64,000 nucleotides of DNA from Oscheius dolichura (GCA_932521035.1 OW051492.1:2356001-2420000), one strand, 5' to 3'. Counted from the stretch's first letter, positions 35,310 through 46,506 are shown. The notes: generated by a model from the sequence alone, not told the origin. Numbers and translations are program-made.

Positions 35310-36141
35310 TCACAGTAACCTATATTACTTTTCCTCTGTGTTGAATAAATGTTTGTTTCTTTTTTATTACCCGTCAAACTTCAAAGCGTTCGAAATTTCA
35401 ATCAAATTGGGTCCAGGGTACTGTTCTGATAACTGGCAGACCCTCGCTTATCAGGGTCACCATATTACCCAAGAGAAATCGTTTTCTTACACAAGAAAGA
35501 GAAAAATGAAGAAAAAAAATCCTCGTAATCGTGTGGTTTTCGTAGAGAGAGGGAGCGGGTTGTCTTCAATTAGCCTGCTGGCACCCCTTTAGTATTGAAG
35601 AGAAGATGAAAAACAAAATTTCTACCGTGACCGCGAGTTGTTTGTAGGGCTAGAAGTGAGAGTTATGAAATGACCAATGAATTCAAAAAGAGGATTTTGA
35701 GCATCTATCCATTCTTCCATTTTTCTCACCGAAAATGTCATTTTTAGGGTGCCGCTCTAGATAAGATTTCCAAGTCACAGTCTCTTACAAATGGAAAGCT
35801 TTTGCGTGCAGGATAGACCTTCAATTCTTTCGAATATAGTCCGTTTCCAACGGATATGCCACGAGGTTCAAAGGTCTGCCGCGTCTCCACTTTGGGGCCA
35901 GCCTTCTTCAAACCTGATCCTGCAGCAGAGATGCGCCGTGTATCCCAAACGGAGCATTAGAGCATCTGTTGATACAAAATCAAGAGATAGCTAAAAAAAT
36001 CTCGACTGGTAAAGACAGGTGAGGAGTAATTGCGTGTATTGAAGGCGGAGTTCCTACTATCTCGGGTGTATAAAAGCGAACTCGCCGTGTTTGACAGTCT
36101 GTTCTTATCGAAACATCTCGACTTCTATCTACAGTTCTACC
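35310..36141. other. Intergenic with a truncated MITE copy
   Basis: No gene supported. About 35834-35943 is an inverted, truncated copy of the MITE found whole at 43417-43561 (TATAGTCCGTTTCCAACGGA end preserved). Confidence 0.55.
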
Positions 36142-36587
36142 ATGAGCCAGCTTTCTTCATCAGAGGAAGATCCAACGCGAATTTGTACACAGGATGACCA
36201 CATGGAGCAATTTACAAAGGTCTACTGTACGTTATTCGAAACTTTCAATTGCATGTTTAATAACAGATTCCAGCAAAGAGGAGATTCGGAAGATTGTGAC
36301 CGTGATCGCCGACGCCGGACAATTTAGCAACCTAGCACATGTAAGTTATGAAGAATCTAAAGAAAGGCATAATTTAGAAGAAAGATACGTTCTTGGAGGC
36401 CGCTAGTGACCTGCGTGTTCTGAAACCAAAGAGACAAGACAAAATATCTTCCGACGATATCTCCATCTTCTACAAACACATTCGCAGTTATTACACGCAA
36501 GAAAAAACGTTTCCGAAAGTAATTTTTAAAAGTGTTCCTCAATATGTGGCTGAAAAATTCGCCATTAATTGTGATAAATATGTATAA
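36142..36587 (+). CDS. Cluster-family protein H (divergent member)
   Basis: Three exons: ATG at 36142 with donor in TAC-T/GTACG, a second exon ending LAH before 36341, and a third ending with stop at 36587; about 130 residues. It aligns by eye with the family core. KEEIRKIVTVIADAGQFSNL corresponds to the first helix block. DTFLEAASDLRVLKPKR then DDISIFYKHIRSYYTQEK corresponds to the D-E-x-F-x-K-M-A and W-Y-N-L-K block of the others. The N-terminus is Ser/Glu-rich (SQLSSSEEDPTRIC). It lacks the conserved Trp of the last block. Function unknown; lies just outside the palindrome. Confidence 0.55.
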
Positions 36588-37170
36588 TAATGGAATTCCG
36601 ATTTGGCTAATTTATTCTTCGAAATAAATTGTTGATCGTTGTTGTTTGTTTTCCAAATTCGAATGCAAATTTCAGATCTGCCAAACACATGGCGTGGCCC
36701 CTCAACGACAACGGTATTTCCCCCCGAGCTGGTATTCCAACCGTGTTAGCCACTCTTAGTTTTCGTACGTAGTTTGTCCATTACGAGTCGATATAGTTTC
36801 GAAATATATTTCACCTTTATTTTGCAATTTCTCCCTGCGTTCCATTTCTCCTTATCAGTTGATCCTTGCCAAAGGCCCTGTTTGTTTTAAGCTTATCTTC
36901 ACCCACTTCCGAAAAAATTACGGGCGGGAAAAGGAGTTTCTGAAGGAGGTCCAGCGAGAAGCCCGTAAGAGCTGGGGACACAATCGGGGGACGTCACCAT
37001 GGCCGTCTGCCCTTGTAAGATCCACATGGAGGCAAATCCCGAGAAAAGGTCTCATTGCGCTGGGAATAGCATTCCCCCTCTGTTTACTGTGCAATAATTA
37101 GAGCACAGAAATCAATACAACGGGTTGCCCCGTTCACCTACATTTGATTGTCGCCACCAACTAGCGGCTA
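36588..37170. other. Intergenic with shared upstream block
   Basis: Contains a second copy of the GATA-motif block (about 36786-36910). It also contains a segment (about 37040-37160) copied near 46400-46500 and 55670-55800, upstream of the YSEE-type exon. No gene is supported. Confidence 0.45.
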
Positions 37171-37470
37171 ATGAATCTAGCGGTTGAAATATTCATATTT
37201 ATACAGTATTCGGAGGAATACACAGCTTATGCCGATCTTTGCGTGGAACCTCTCCCTCTGAAACATCTCCGACGCGTTCCATTGGATTTTAATCGTATTC
37301 CTGGTCATCTATGTGAAAAGATCATCTTTCAGGTTTCTTTTCCTCTTATGAAACGACCTGCCCTTTCAGCAATCTGTCGAGTCAGCTCTCAACCTCGCCT
37401 CGACCACTTGGAGGTACTGTAACTTGGTGGCCACGGCCTTTTCTCAAAATCCATATGCAAAATTACGCCG
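37171..37470 (+). pseudogene. Fragment of the loop-type gene (YSEE exon)
   Basis: Encodes QYSEEYTAYADL, then LKHLRRVPLDFNRIPGHLCE and, after a short intron, SALNLASTTWRYCNL, FSQNPY. This matches exons 1 and 2 of the gene at 46507. Downstream exons are absent: an inverted-repeat element (37463-37745) follows at once. Probably a 5' gene fragment left by duplication. Confidence 0.6.
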
Positions 37471-37745
37471 TAACTAAGTTTCGGTCTATTTTTTTCTTCC
37501 GTAACTAAGTTCCGGGTTAATTTTTTTTGCGTAACTAAGTTCCGCCTTTGTTATTCAACTAATATTTATGTTTATTTTTCAGCGGACAACCACCCCCCTC
37601 CCTGGTTGGGGCTCCGAAGTCGACATGCCGCAGGACGAGGAGTCACTAAGCAGGGGGTCCGGGGGGCGCAGCCCCCCGGATTCCTACCCTTAGTTACGGA
37701 ACCGAAAAAGGAGGCGGAACTTAATTACGGCGTAACTAAGTTCCG
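37463..37745. repeat. MITE-like element with CGTAACTAAGTTCCG repeats
   Basis: Three forward copies of GTAACTAAGTTYCG lie at the left end. An inverted copy (CGGAACTTAATTACGGC) plus one forward copy lie at the right end. The end words are mutually inverted. No coding potential. Confidence 0.55.
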
Positions 37746-37797
37746 GCGGCCATCCTCAACGATCGATGCCGTAAAATGTGTCAAAGTCAATAGGGGG

Positions 37798-37870
37798 AAT
37801 GGGCCTGTTGTAGACCCATCCAAACTGTGGGCGCGCGCGTAACGACCCGAGTTCGATCCCCACCGATGTC
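37798..37870 (+). repeat. tRNA-headed module 3
   Basis: B-box-like AGTTCGATCCC with a GGGCCTGTTGTAG head, followed by CAAAAATTTTTGTTTTT. The A box is weak. It sits immediately outside the left end of the large palindrome. Confidence 0.4.
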
Positions 37871-37982
37871 AAAAATTTTTGTTTTTAGATTTATACATCA
37901 AAATGACACTATCTGATAAATCCTGTGCATTTATGATTGGTTTTTGGACCGGTTTCCTTCTATTCCCTTTCTGGTCAACCAA

Positions 37983-39013
37983 TCAAAAAATAGGGTTCCA
38001 ATGGAAAAATAAGGGTCCAATGATTTGGTCGGTGGAAAATTGCCGGCGCTTAGCGGTTTTTAGAACCCTCCATGAATAAAACTTCAACTTTTTACAATAG
38101 GCCATGGACCAGCCAGGGATTGTTTCCAACGGCCAGCGTGGCTTATCTTGGGCGAGGGGTAAAAATTGCCTACATTTCAAGAAGAGAAGAAGGTAAAAAA
38201 GAGCAGAGTAAAGAGGAGTGGAATCCAGGCAGCACGCCCCGCGGATAGAGCGCCAACTACGAATGGCTGCTGGTGTGCCTATCCCCGCCCACTTCGTGTT
38301 CCAGAACATGCGAATGCCTTCCAGAAGTTTCGAAATGGTATTTCCCAAACTTTTGACGCCCTTAGGAACAAACTGATTCGTTGGTTCAGCATTCCACCTC
38401 AATTTGCTCAAGAGATAATCTTCGAGAAACCATTCTAATAGATCGACTCCCAAATAATCGCTAGAACATTGGGGCTTGGCATTCAGAGCATTCATTGGCA
38501 ACATTCGTGAAAGAGTGTAAGTGAGGGCAGTAGATGCCGCTTCATGTTTCCCATTAGCCCCAATTTATGGCACCTAGAGTGTTGCAACAATACGTAGAAG
38601 ATTCCCTGATGGAAATAGTTATAACGATTTTCTGGAGAGGAGAGAGCTTATTTTTCACCGAAAGGGCTAGCGGGGATCACCTCTAGATGGGTGTGTTTTG
38701 TCGAGGCTAATTGTCGTTATTTTAAACGCCATTTGGACTCATTTCCTAGGGCAAACGCTCTACTTGGCACAGGACCTACGCGACCCTGGGGATAGATCAA
38801 AAATGTCTGGTTTATGTCAATTGTATTCCGATAAGTCTTACCGAGTCTCTCCCGGATAGTTCTTACCCAACCTTGTCGAAAGGTCTGGAAAAGTGACTGA
38901 AGAAGTAGTTGGCCAGTCGTATAAAATATCGGAGCCGGAAATAGAGAGAACAGAAGCGCCAGAGCGGGTGTGCTGTTTACCGCGAAATCCCATAAAAACA
39001 GCTGACTTTTCAC
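37983..39013 (-). pseudogene. Unrecognised mirror coding region, left copy
   Basis: Two open stretches. The first, at 39013-38717, includes a hydrophobic part (LALLFSLFPAPIFYTTGQLL) that reads like membrane helices of a receptor, then INQTFLIYPQGRVGPVPSRA. The second, at 38495-37983, starts MNALNAKPQCSSDYLGVDLL. Both occur in the right arm at 52712-53580, where small indels change the frame of the first part. I cannot join them into one gene. Possibly a decayed gene copied with the arm. Confidence 0.3.
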
Positions 39014-39027
39014 TTTAGGGTGGACGC

Positions 39028-39700
39028 GTGAGGCGAGACCTAGTGCATAGAGTGAATCATCATTTCGAAAAGGTCCCGAAGACTCTACTGAAAAATATGT
39101 ACAGTACTCAGTCTCGACAGGAAAGAAATTTCAAGAACAAGGCGGGAAAGCAAATAGAGAGTAGCTGGCCTAAAACAGGCGAAGAATGTTTCACAAGGAT
39201 TAACCTTGTCTATACCCGTAACATGAGGACCAGCACTATCAGAGTCACCAATTCCAAGCGGTTCTTCTGGTCCCCTGAATAACTTTCCAGAGGAGGAGGG
39301 TCCGAATGGAGAATCTGAAATGAAGCCGTGACCCTACCTGTCAGTAGTAATTTTCCCTCGACGATCTCATAAGGGGCATAAGCAAAACGGAAATGTGAAT
39401 CATCAAAAAAGTGATTCGTCATTTTTGAAAAGGTCCTGTGCCGATTTTCCAGAACATTCTGTACAGTACCCTCTGGAACCAGTAAATATGAAAACCGGAA
39501 AGGAAATTATGATTTGAAAAAGTGGAAAAAAAGGAAATAGAACGAAACCGGCCCAAAAACTCAATCGTAACTGTATTCAGAGAATGGGGCTGCTTATCTA
39601 CAGTGCGGTTCAAAATCTTACGGCCTCCCCATTTTATGCGGTAGCGTGTGTACGCGAAGCGAAATGGAAAATCTGAGTATGCCATCTTGTTCTGCGACTT
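39028..39700. repeat. Left-arm-only tandem repeat block
   Basis: Two diverged units of about 350 bp in direct orientation (about 39050-39390 and 39405-39690). Shared words are GTGAATCATC, AAAAGGTCC and GTACAGTAC. Part of the extra DNA that makes the left arm longer than the right. Confidence 0.5.
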
Positions 39701-40328
39701 AAGAAACCCCTTGGCACTCAGTTTTGGGCAAGGTTCAGACCGTCACGACACAGGGACGATTTTGCCAATTTTGGTCGATTTCAAGCGGTTCAAAATGACT
39801 TCGTTAGTTTAGAAGTAAGATCAGTGATTGCGCATGTAGAGCTTCTACTTGCCTGTATCCTGTTCCCCCTTCTCCTGACAAGTGAGTATTATAGCCGCCT
39901 TTAGGATAGACGGACATTTTGACTACTGTTCTGACTACTGGTCATAGCGCTCTAGCACTCTAGCACTCTCTGCGCTGGCCGCCTCTCTCGCCTCTTTGAG
40001 GGACGGCGAGCACCCGCCGGGGGAAGCACAAGTGAGGGGCCCACTAGCCCACATAGTTTCTATTTAAGTAAACATCTATGAAACCACTGAACCATCTATA
40101 GTCCGGTAGACGGGGGGAATGAGAATAGCCCTAGTCATCAGTAAATCTCCTTGTCTACGCCGTCTCACAGCATCCGTCCCTTGGCTTAATTTTAATCAAG
40201 ATTTTCATTGTAGTTATAGATTCATTGTAGTTAGAGATAAAGAACATATACATTTATAAGTACGAGAAAAATATGAACAAATGAAGCAGAAACGCTAGCA
40301 AGTATTTATGTCTTCGAGGAACGAGGGC

Positions 40329-41151
40329 TTACAACTGCTCGATTGCCTGGCGAACTCCCTTCCGTCCCCCCGGGCTCAATACTTTGTAGAGCTTCAGAAT
40401 AGCCTCTGAACTTCCTAATCAGTCTATTTGTCTCAATTTTTACCTTGAATAGCCTTTTCAATCGACTCATTCCCCTTACTGATGGCACTTTCCTCGCCCT
40501 GGTGCACTTCCATAGCATCGCTGCTGCAGATCTGCTCGGATTGGATTGATCCCTTGTAAAATATCTCATCTTAATTCTTCTTCTCTTTCCTACTAGAGCA
40601 TATCTTACCCTTGTTTATGTTTTCATTTCCATTTGTCTCTTCCTCACTTCGAAGAGCCGCTTCGCCAGGAGTGTTGCTTTCCACTGATTCAGCTGAACTC
40701 TTCAGAATAACAGTTGGTTTCGGGCCATTGATCAGCTCAATCAGCTGGTTTTTATGATCTTCGAGGAGGGATTTCTTAACAACCTCAGTCCAGCGCCCCT
40801 CCTGAAATCATCGGAGGAGGAATAGGTCAAGAATGGCAAATTCCGTACCTCTTGGTAGATCTTCTTCAAATTGTACCACCAGGCCCGGACCTGCTCCTTT
40901 GTCCGCTTGCCCCGCAGTGACTCGGCCATCTTATCAAATGCCTCGTCCTGAAAATGACGTGTCCGGTGAGAAAAGTGGAGCAGTGATGTGATCTCTCTGC
41001 ACCTCCGATACTCTGAATAGGTAGACATTGTCCAGTAGGCTCCTAGTCATCTTCTGGACTTCATCTCCTGGAAAAGGGAAAATTATCCCAGTAGAAGGGC
41101 TAACTCACCACAGAATTTGCTGTCCTTGTGAGGAAGAGGAGCAAGACTCAT
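40329..41151 (-). CDS. Cluster-family protein F (type II tail), left-arm copy
   Basis: Mirror copy of gene E at 51119-51930 with the same six-exon plan. It starts MSLAPLPHKDSKFCG. The family core follows: DEVQKMTRSLLDNVYLFRVS, then DEAFDKMAESLRGKRTKEQV and RAWWYNLKKIYQE, then GRWTEVVKKSLLEDHKNQL. The tail is Ser/Glu/Asn-rich and ends with EAILKLYKVLSPGGRKGVRQ before the stop at 40329. This copy keeps DEAF at the exon junction, where the right copy has VEAF. About 200 residues, with no signal peptide or membrane segment. The core looks all-helical with a conserved W-W-Y-N-L-K, recalling small three-helix DNA-binding folds (SANT/Myb/MADF), but no match is claimed. Function unknown. Confidence 0.7.
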
Positions 41152-41996
41152 TTCTGTGGAAACTGGAATTTATAAATTTGGAAAAGAGGGAAAGAAAGAA
41201 GGGAATAGAGTGGAAAGTTGAAGGTTTATAAAGAAACCCGTAATAGAATTAGTACCTGCTCTTTATCATTTCTCACCGTTGTTTACCATAGAGAGGAGAT
41301 CCGGCTGCCACGGTTATAAACACGGAAATGGATTACGAAGCATAGTCGAAATGGGGAAAGTCAATAGAAGGAGAGGATTTGGGGCCGTTATCAGGGCGCG
41401 TCATAAGTTATGGCCCATACGTTATAATCCGTTTCTAACCTAGGGAATTTGTGCTTGGAATTTTTGTCAGACAACCTTTTACCCAGTGCACTTTGACTGA
41501 ACACATTTGGCCCAGAAATAAGAAAGTTATGGGCCAAGAGAACTAACAACCGACGATTCCGAAATATTCACACCTCTAGTAGAACTGCTTTTATCAGAAC
41601 CGTAGTGGAATAGAACTTGTGACGAACTAGAACCGTAATGGGCCTATATAGAGGAAAATGAGATGTTTTTGGCTGATGGCTGAACCTCGTGACCAAATTT
41701 GTCATTAGGAAACCGACTTTTCTACTTCCTGGGTTGGTTCTATTTCGCTACAGCTCTAATTCGACACCGATCTATCCCCCTACAGACCCTATTTATTTCG
41801 TTACAGTCCTGATAAAAACAGTTCTATTTCATTACGATCTTTGGACCCTTATAAGTCAGCCGATGAGTCACCGTATACGCCCCAATTACGTGAACAAAGT
41901 CGGATACCAACATTTATTAGCCATATTGTACTTGTAAATATCCGTATTAAAAAAAGAAGATCTGTGTGGAAAGACGAAGAATAAGAGGAGATCGCT

Positions 41997-42719
41997 TTAG
42001 CCAAGATGGTGTCCCAGTCGACTTGTTTCCTTCTTCTCGGCTCCCAGTTCATCATATCCGAGAAGTTCCAAAGGTCCTCCATAGGCGTCCGTGGATAGAT
42101 CCCCCTGACTACCGTGTCTCTTCTTCAAGAAGCTAAAACACCCGACTCTTTTCTTCTTCTGTTCCTTTGTTAGAGACCCAGTGGAGGAATTCATCATATT
42201 CTCTACAAATTTCAAATATTCTTATACCGTATCCTCCCTCTGCTTACCATTTTCATCCGTACGTTCCAATTTCTGCTCCGGTAAGGGCGGGTAGAGAGGG
42301 ATTGGCGGCTTTGTATCCGGAGGTCCTTTGGCGAAGATGATTCCGACCAATTTCACCAGATCATCGGGAGACAGGGCCTGTTGTACAGCCTTCGTCAGTC
42401 TCTTTTCCTAAGGAAGGTATCATTTTCTGGACCTACAATGACTCACATCCTCGAAGGTCTTCTTGAGGTTTGCCAGCCAGGAGCGCATCTGCTCGGGGGT
42501 TCTCCTCCCTTGAGTCGCCTCGGCCATTTGTTCGAATATCTCTTGGGAGACGGTACCACCAAAATGTTGGATGGTTGTGGAGTTGTCGAAGATGACACGA
42601 GTCATCTCTATTATTTCAGATTCTAAAATATCTTGATTAATTAAAAATTGAATGGAAGCCCTACTGCAATATCCTTGCTTGGTGCTTTTCAGCTGGTAGA
42701 ATGTGGTTTGAGTGGTCAT
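41997..42719 (-). CDS. Cluster-family protein C (type I tail), left-arm copy
   Basis: Four exons (42719-42665, 42622-42447, 42407-42248, 42202-41997) close in phase to 198 residues. The N-terminus ends in GYC at the first splice site, as in every type I member. Core: SEIIEMTRVIFDNSTTIQHF, VSQEIFEQMAEATQGRRTPE, MRSWLANLKKTFED, KRLTKAVQQALSPDDLVKLV. A Pro-rich linker (PPIPLYPPLPEQK) leads to the type I tail: RVGCFSFLKK, then GYDELGAEKKETSRLGHH. The right-arm copy at 49980-50702 differs by a single residue (E to D in ELGAEKK). Function unknown. Confidence 0.75.
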
Positions 42720-43179
42720 TTTCTGAAATAACGGTACTGTTTTCTTTGTTTTTTGTTAGGAAAGGGGAGAAATTGACCATAGGGAATGGAAATAAAAAGG
42801 GAAAAGCGGAGGAATTGAAAGAAGTAGGCGAAGAGACGGGAGGAGCCGGTAGTTGCCTTCTACTGTTTTGTTCATCACAACTTTGCCTGGGTTCATTGCT
42901 CAAGAGAGACGGCGATAAGAAGCTCCAAAGGAAGAAATAATAGGACCTGGTTGATAAGAAGAGGTGTGATCCCGAGGAGAAATCGAAAATCGGAGAGAAA
43001 TAGCCCTAGAAATGGCTGGATTTGAAAATTAACGGAATTAATGACTAGTTATTAATGTATTATGGTATGGAGAGTAATTACCTTGTTAATTTTATTGGAA
43101 AAATTAAAAGAGAATAGAAGAAAATGGGGAAAGAAACGAAGAAGCCCGTCAAGGAGAGAAGCTCAATCAAATGACTGTT

Positions 43180-43380
43180 CCCTTATCAGTTCCCGCCTTT
43201 TCCGGGCTCTTCTTTGTTTGTCTTCTAGAATGTTCCTGAAGCATGGCGTAATATTTCGTAATTATTCGTATTAGTTCATTTTCTCACCAGTGTCTACTTC
43301 CTTTTTGGAGGGAGGAGCAGCGATGACTGGACTCCGAGCAAACAAGGAACGTTTGCCAGAAGGTAACAAGAACTGATAAG
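43180..43380. promoter_or_regulatory. GATA-type motifs upstream of gene C
   Basis: CCCTTATCAG near 43182 and AACTGATAAGG near 43370 lie about 190 bases apart, outward of gene C. The mirror copies are near 49327 and 49510, upstream of gene D. Conservation is partly explained by the recent duplication. Confidence 0.35.
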
Positions 43381-43416
43381 GAGAAATGACCGTGGGAAAT
43401 AAGAGTGTTCGGAAGA

Positions 43417-43561
43417 TATAGTCCGTTTCCAACGGATATGTCACGAGTTCAATTTTTGCGGCGCATCTTCGTTGTGGGGCCATGTTTGAAGAAGCCTAGT
43501 CCCACAGCGGAGGCGCGACAGACCTTTAAATCCCGTGACATATCTGTTGGAAAGGGACTAT
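43417..43561. repeat. MITE with about 29-bp terminal inverted repeats
   Basis: TATAGTCCGTTTCCAACGGA continues to ATGTCACG; the right end is its imperfect complement, ending GGAAAGGGACTATA. A truncated inverted copy lies at 35834-35943. The element starts exactly where the near-identical part of the left palindrome arm ends. Confidence 0.75.
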
Positions 43562-43822
43562 AGTAGAGCAGGGAAAATCAAAATGGTAGCAGTGGAAATA
43601 CGGAAGACCGGCAGACTAGATGCGCCTACCTAAACCCCCGAGATTGTGGATTACCCACCCGACGATCTAATTCTCTCAGAAATATTAAAACTAATTTGAT
43701 TATACACTATTTATTATGATCAATAGCACATTAATATCATCGAGTAGCCGTATTTTGCAACAAAAAAAGATCACAGCTATTGAAAAGTAAGAAGGAAAGT
43801 AGTGGAAGAGTAGCACCCGTCA
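43562..43822. other. Spacer between genes B and C, no gene seen
   Basis: AT-rich, not conserved with the mirror position (about 48880-49140). No coding signal. Confidence 0.5.
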
Positions 43823-44575
43823 TCAGAAATGATGTTCCTTGTAGACGGTCTCCTGCTTCTCGGCTCCTAGCTCATGGTACCACGTGGTGTCCGTTGGTCC
43901 CTCGACGGGAGCACTTGGGGCAGGATAATATGGGCTCTCTTTCTTGGTGAAGCTGAAACATCCAATTCCCTTCTTCTTGGCTTCCTTGGCCTGGAGATTG
44001 ACAGCCTCATAGGGTGGAGGAGCTTGATGGCCGGTTGAATCCATTGAATTCTCTGAAAATCGTCTGCTTTGCTTTTTGTATGTCTAACTACCTTTATCAA
44101 TGTCCATCTCCTCCTGATACTCATATTCCATTTGTTTTTGTAGAAATGGATAGACAGACATGTTCTCCAAGGCGTCTCCCAGCTGCAGACCCTTGGAGAA
44201 CATGATCTCATGGAGGCGGCTCTGCTCTTCCGAGGTGAGGGCATCTTGGACGATGACAGTCCATCTCTTCTCCTAAAAACAATCAAATGATACCATTCCT
44301 TTTATTCATAATAACTCACATGATCCCGGATCCTCTTCAGGTTGTAGTACCACAGTTGCACCATATCAACCGTCCGTTTGCCTTCAGTCGCCTGGGCAAT
44401 TTTCTCGAAGACAGCTGCTGGTACTTCTCCTCCAGAATTTTTGATCACTGTGGCGTTATCGAAGATTACCCTGACCATTGCCTTGATCTCGGTGACTGGA
44501 AAATACAATTTATAAAGGAGAACCCGGCATCCTACCACAATAGCCGGTCTTCTTGAGCGAGTTTTGAGCGTTCAT
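43823..44575 (-). CDS. Cluster-family protein B (type I tail, PPxY)
   Basis: Four exons (44575-44536, 44495-44320, 44272-44092, 44052-43823) close in phase to 208 residues. N-terminus: MNAQNSLKKTGYC. Core: TEIKAMVRVIFDNATVIKNS, VPAAVFEKIAQATEGKRTVD, VQLWYYNLKRIRDH, KRWTVIVQDALTSEEQSRLH. The tail holds a PPxY motif (QAPPPYEAV), the conserved GCFSF and the terminus WYHELGAEKQETVYKEHHF. PPxY motifs generally bind WW domains such as those of NEDD4 ligases; that role here is inference. Its mirror partner at 48115-48881 has diverged strongly in protein although nearby flanks are conserved. Confidence 0.78.
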
Positions 44576-44689
44576 ATTTCTAAAATGGATACAATTTTAC
44601 GGATATTTTTAATAGAAATAGGGTATAAAAGAGGATAGAGTTCAAGAGATCAAGGGGCTAATTGGAAGAAGCTTATATAAACGACTGTT

Positions 44690-44880
44690 CCCTTATCAGC
44701 CCCGCCCCTTTATAAACTCATCTTTGTTTGCCTTCTAGAATCTTCCTGAGGCTGTATAATTTCGTAATTATTCGAAATTAATTCATATTCCCGCCTGAAC
44801 TTTTCTCACCGGAAGTGGGCGGAGATAAGCTGAAAAACAAACAAACACTGCTTATGGCAAGTTGCCAACTGATAAGGAGA
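44690..44880. promoter_or_regulatory. GATA-type motif cluster upstream of gene B
   Basis: CTTATCAG at about 44692, GATAAGCTG at about 44823 and ACTGATAAGG at about 44871, with TTTATAAAC at about 44710 and GGGCGGAGATAAG. The mirror block at 47806-47860 keeps the AGCTTATC site and the TGTTTGTTTTTC word. Confidence 0.35.
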
Positions 44881-44983
44881 CTAGGATGGATTGCGAAACT
44901 TACTTGAATAGTGTGAATCAGCTGGCAGATTGCCAATTTGTCAGAAAAGATAATTCAGGGGGAAAAAGAGAAGTAAAAAGTTT

Positions 44984-45340
44984 TCATTTAAAGCTTTTCC
45001 CATAAAGAGACAAGAAAATCTCCTGATACATTTCCGGTTCCGCTGGCTTGGCTGGCCGCCTTCCTGGGTAGTAGACATCCCGCGCTTCAGGTCCATGGCC
45101 AACTATTCTACGTATATTATATTCTATTCTCGTCTGTTGTCCTGATGTACAAGCATATCTTCTTCGGCCCGAGGCGCTGCTCCTTCTTCCATAAGAGACT
45201 GATATGTCGATGACACAAAAAAGTAAAAAAAAAAGTATTCCAAAAAAGTGTTCCCTATTTCGGGTATCCTCCCCGTTTACCGTCAACGGCGGAAGGCGGT
45301 CTACGGCTATGGTCAAAGAGTAGTAAAAAGTATAAAGCAT
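44984..45340 (-). pseudogene. Mirror copy of the 3' exon of the loop gene
   Basis: Open frame from an ATG at 45340. It ends with GHGPEARDVYYPGRRPAKPA and YQEIFLSLYGK, matching 47530-47700 on the other side. The 5' part (GILFFLLFCVIDISV) also corresponds to the DNA around 47085 but is read in another frame. No partner for the other loop-gene exons exists on this side. It could be a short secreted or membrane protein, but a leftover exon is more likely. Confidence 0.4.
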
Positions 45341-45463
45341 CCGTGGAGACGGTTTTATTTACATTTTATCATAAGAATTACCCGCCAATAGCGAGTGTAG
45401 GAAAAGAAGGATTGGATTACGGCACTCTTCTCGTTGGCTATTTTATTCGTCATCTGTGCATCC

Positions 45464-46242
45464 TTACTTCTCCTCCTTGACGGTTCCCATAGCGGCAGTC
45501 TTAACCATCTCGAACTGGGTCGCCTCCGATTTCTGCTCCCTTTCCTTGGCGGTCACCTCCTCCTTCTTGTCCTCCCCCTTCTTCTTTACATCCTTCTCCG
45601 AATCCCAATCCGATGCGATGTCCTGGAACGTGGGATAGTCGCCCTTCTTGGCCTTCAGCTTTCCTTCCTTGATCATCTCCTCCTTCTTGGTCATTGCGAT
45701 CTCCTTCGGCTGGACGTCGGCTGCCTTGTCCTCCTTCTTCTCCTCCTTCTTGTCCTCCTTCTTCTCCTCTTTCTCCTCCTTTTTACTCTCTTCCTTCTTC
45801 TTCTTGTTGCCAGACTTGTCCTTCTTTCCCGATCCCTTTTCATCCTTCTCCTCTTCTTTCTTCTCACCATCCGGCTTGGCCATGCCGCTCAGGGCCGGGG
45901 CATCCGGCACATTATCCACGGGGAAGGCCTCGTAGCCCGGAGTCTCTTCTTCTTGTTGTTGCACTTGTTGTTGAGGATTAGAACGGCGGCTAGGAGCAGT
46001 TAGCGAACGGGCAGCAGACGGCCGCCTCTTCTGTGAGGCTGTCGGCTGAGCGGGAGAAGCAGTCGCCGAGGTCGGGGCAGACGAGGGTGTCGCCTTGCGG
46101 GCAGAGGGCTTCTTGTTGGGCGGCTTCTTCTTCTTCTTACCGCATACGATCAGAGTAGACAAAAGAGCTGGAAGAGAACATTATATTCTAGAAATTCGGC
46201 TGAAAATGAACCTAAAAAGCTGACGGAAAGTAGAAGAAACAT
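45464..46242 (-). CDS. Lysine/glutamate-rich one-TM protein in the palindrome loop
   Basis: Two exons (46242-46212 and 46167-45464) close in phase to 244 residues. The N-terminus MFLLLSVSFLALLSTLIVC is a signal peptide or single membrane anchor, followed by GKKKKK. Then comes a Ser/Thr/Ala/Pro and Gln segment, a long Lys/Glu-rich region likely to be coiled or disordered, and a C-terminal part with YPTFQDIASDWDSEKD and SEATQFEMVKTAAMGTVKEE. There is no mirror copy, so the gene is private to the loop. The layout resembles the smaller protein at 6335-6703. Cytoplasmic charged tail and membrane anchorage are inferred. No named family recognised. Confidence 0.7.
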
Positions 46243-46506
46243 GATGGAGACGCGACCGCTCCAGGAATCCTTCTAGTGTGGAATGAATGGTTGGAATGAC
46301 TGAAAATGACCGCCCAGATTAAAAGGGATTACCACTTGTTCAGGACATGATTAAAGTAAAGCCAGCCGGGAAATATGGGTGTTGGGTCCCATTACGCTGA
46401 TAATGGCCCTATTCTGCTCTACTGTACCGTAATTAGAGCAAATAAATCAATATCCGGCAAGTAAATCTATCAACCAAGATCGACGGTGGTCACCAGCTAG
46501 CTGTTT

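Larger units (their letters stand above)
37905..45170. repeat. Left arm of a 16-kb palindrome
   Basis: Inverted copy of 47525-53812. Matched positions add up to about 92,690 near the centre, 92,260-92,270 for 40.3-41.2 kb and 91,713 for 37.9-39.0 kb. These steps show insertions of about 430 bp (about 41440-41875) and about 550 bp (within 39.0-40.0 kb) in this arm. Segments 40306-41440 and 41876-43415 are almost identical to the other arm. Confidence 0.9.

Noticed and set aside
45434..46003. 189-codon leucine-rich plus-strand frame
   Set aside because: It is the antisense of the Lys/Glu-rich exon; Lys and Glu codons read as Leu, Phe and Ser on the other strand.
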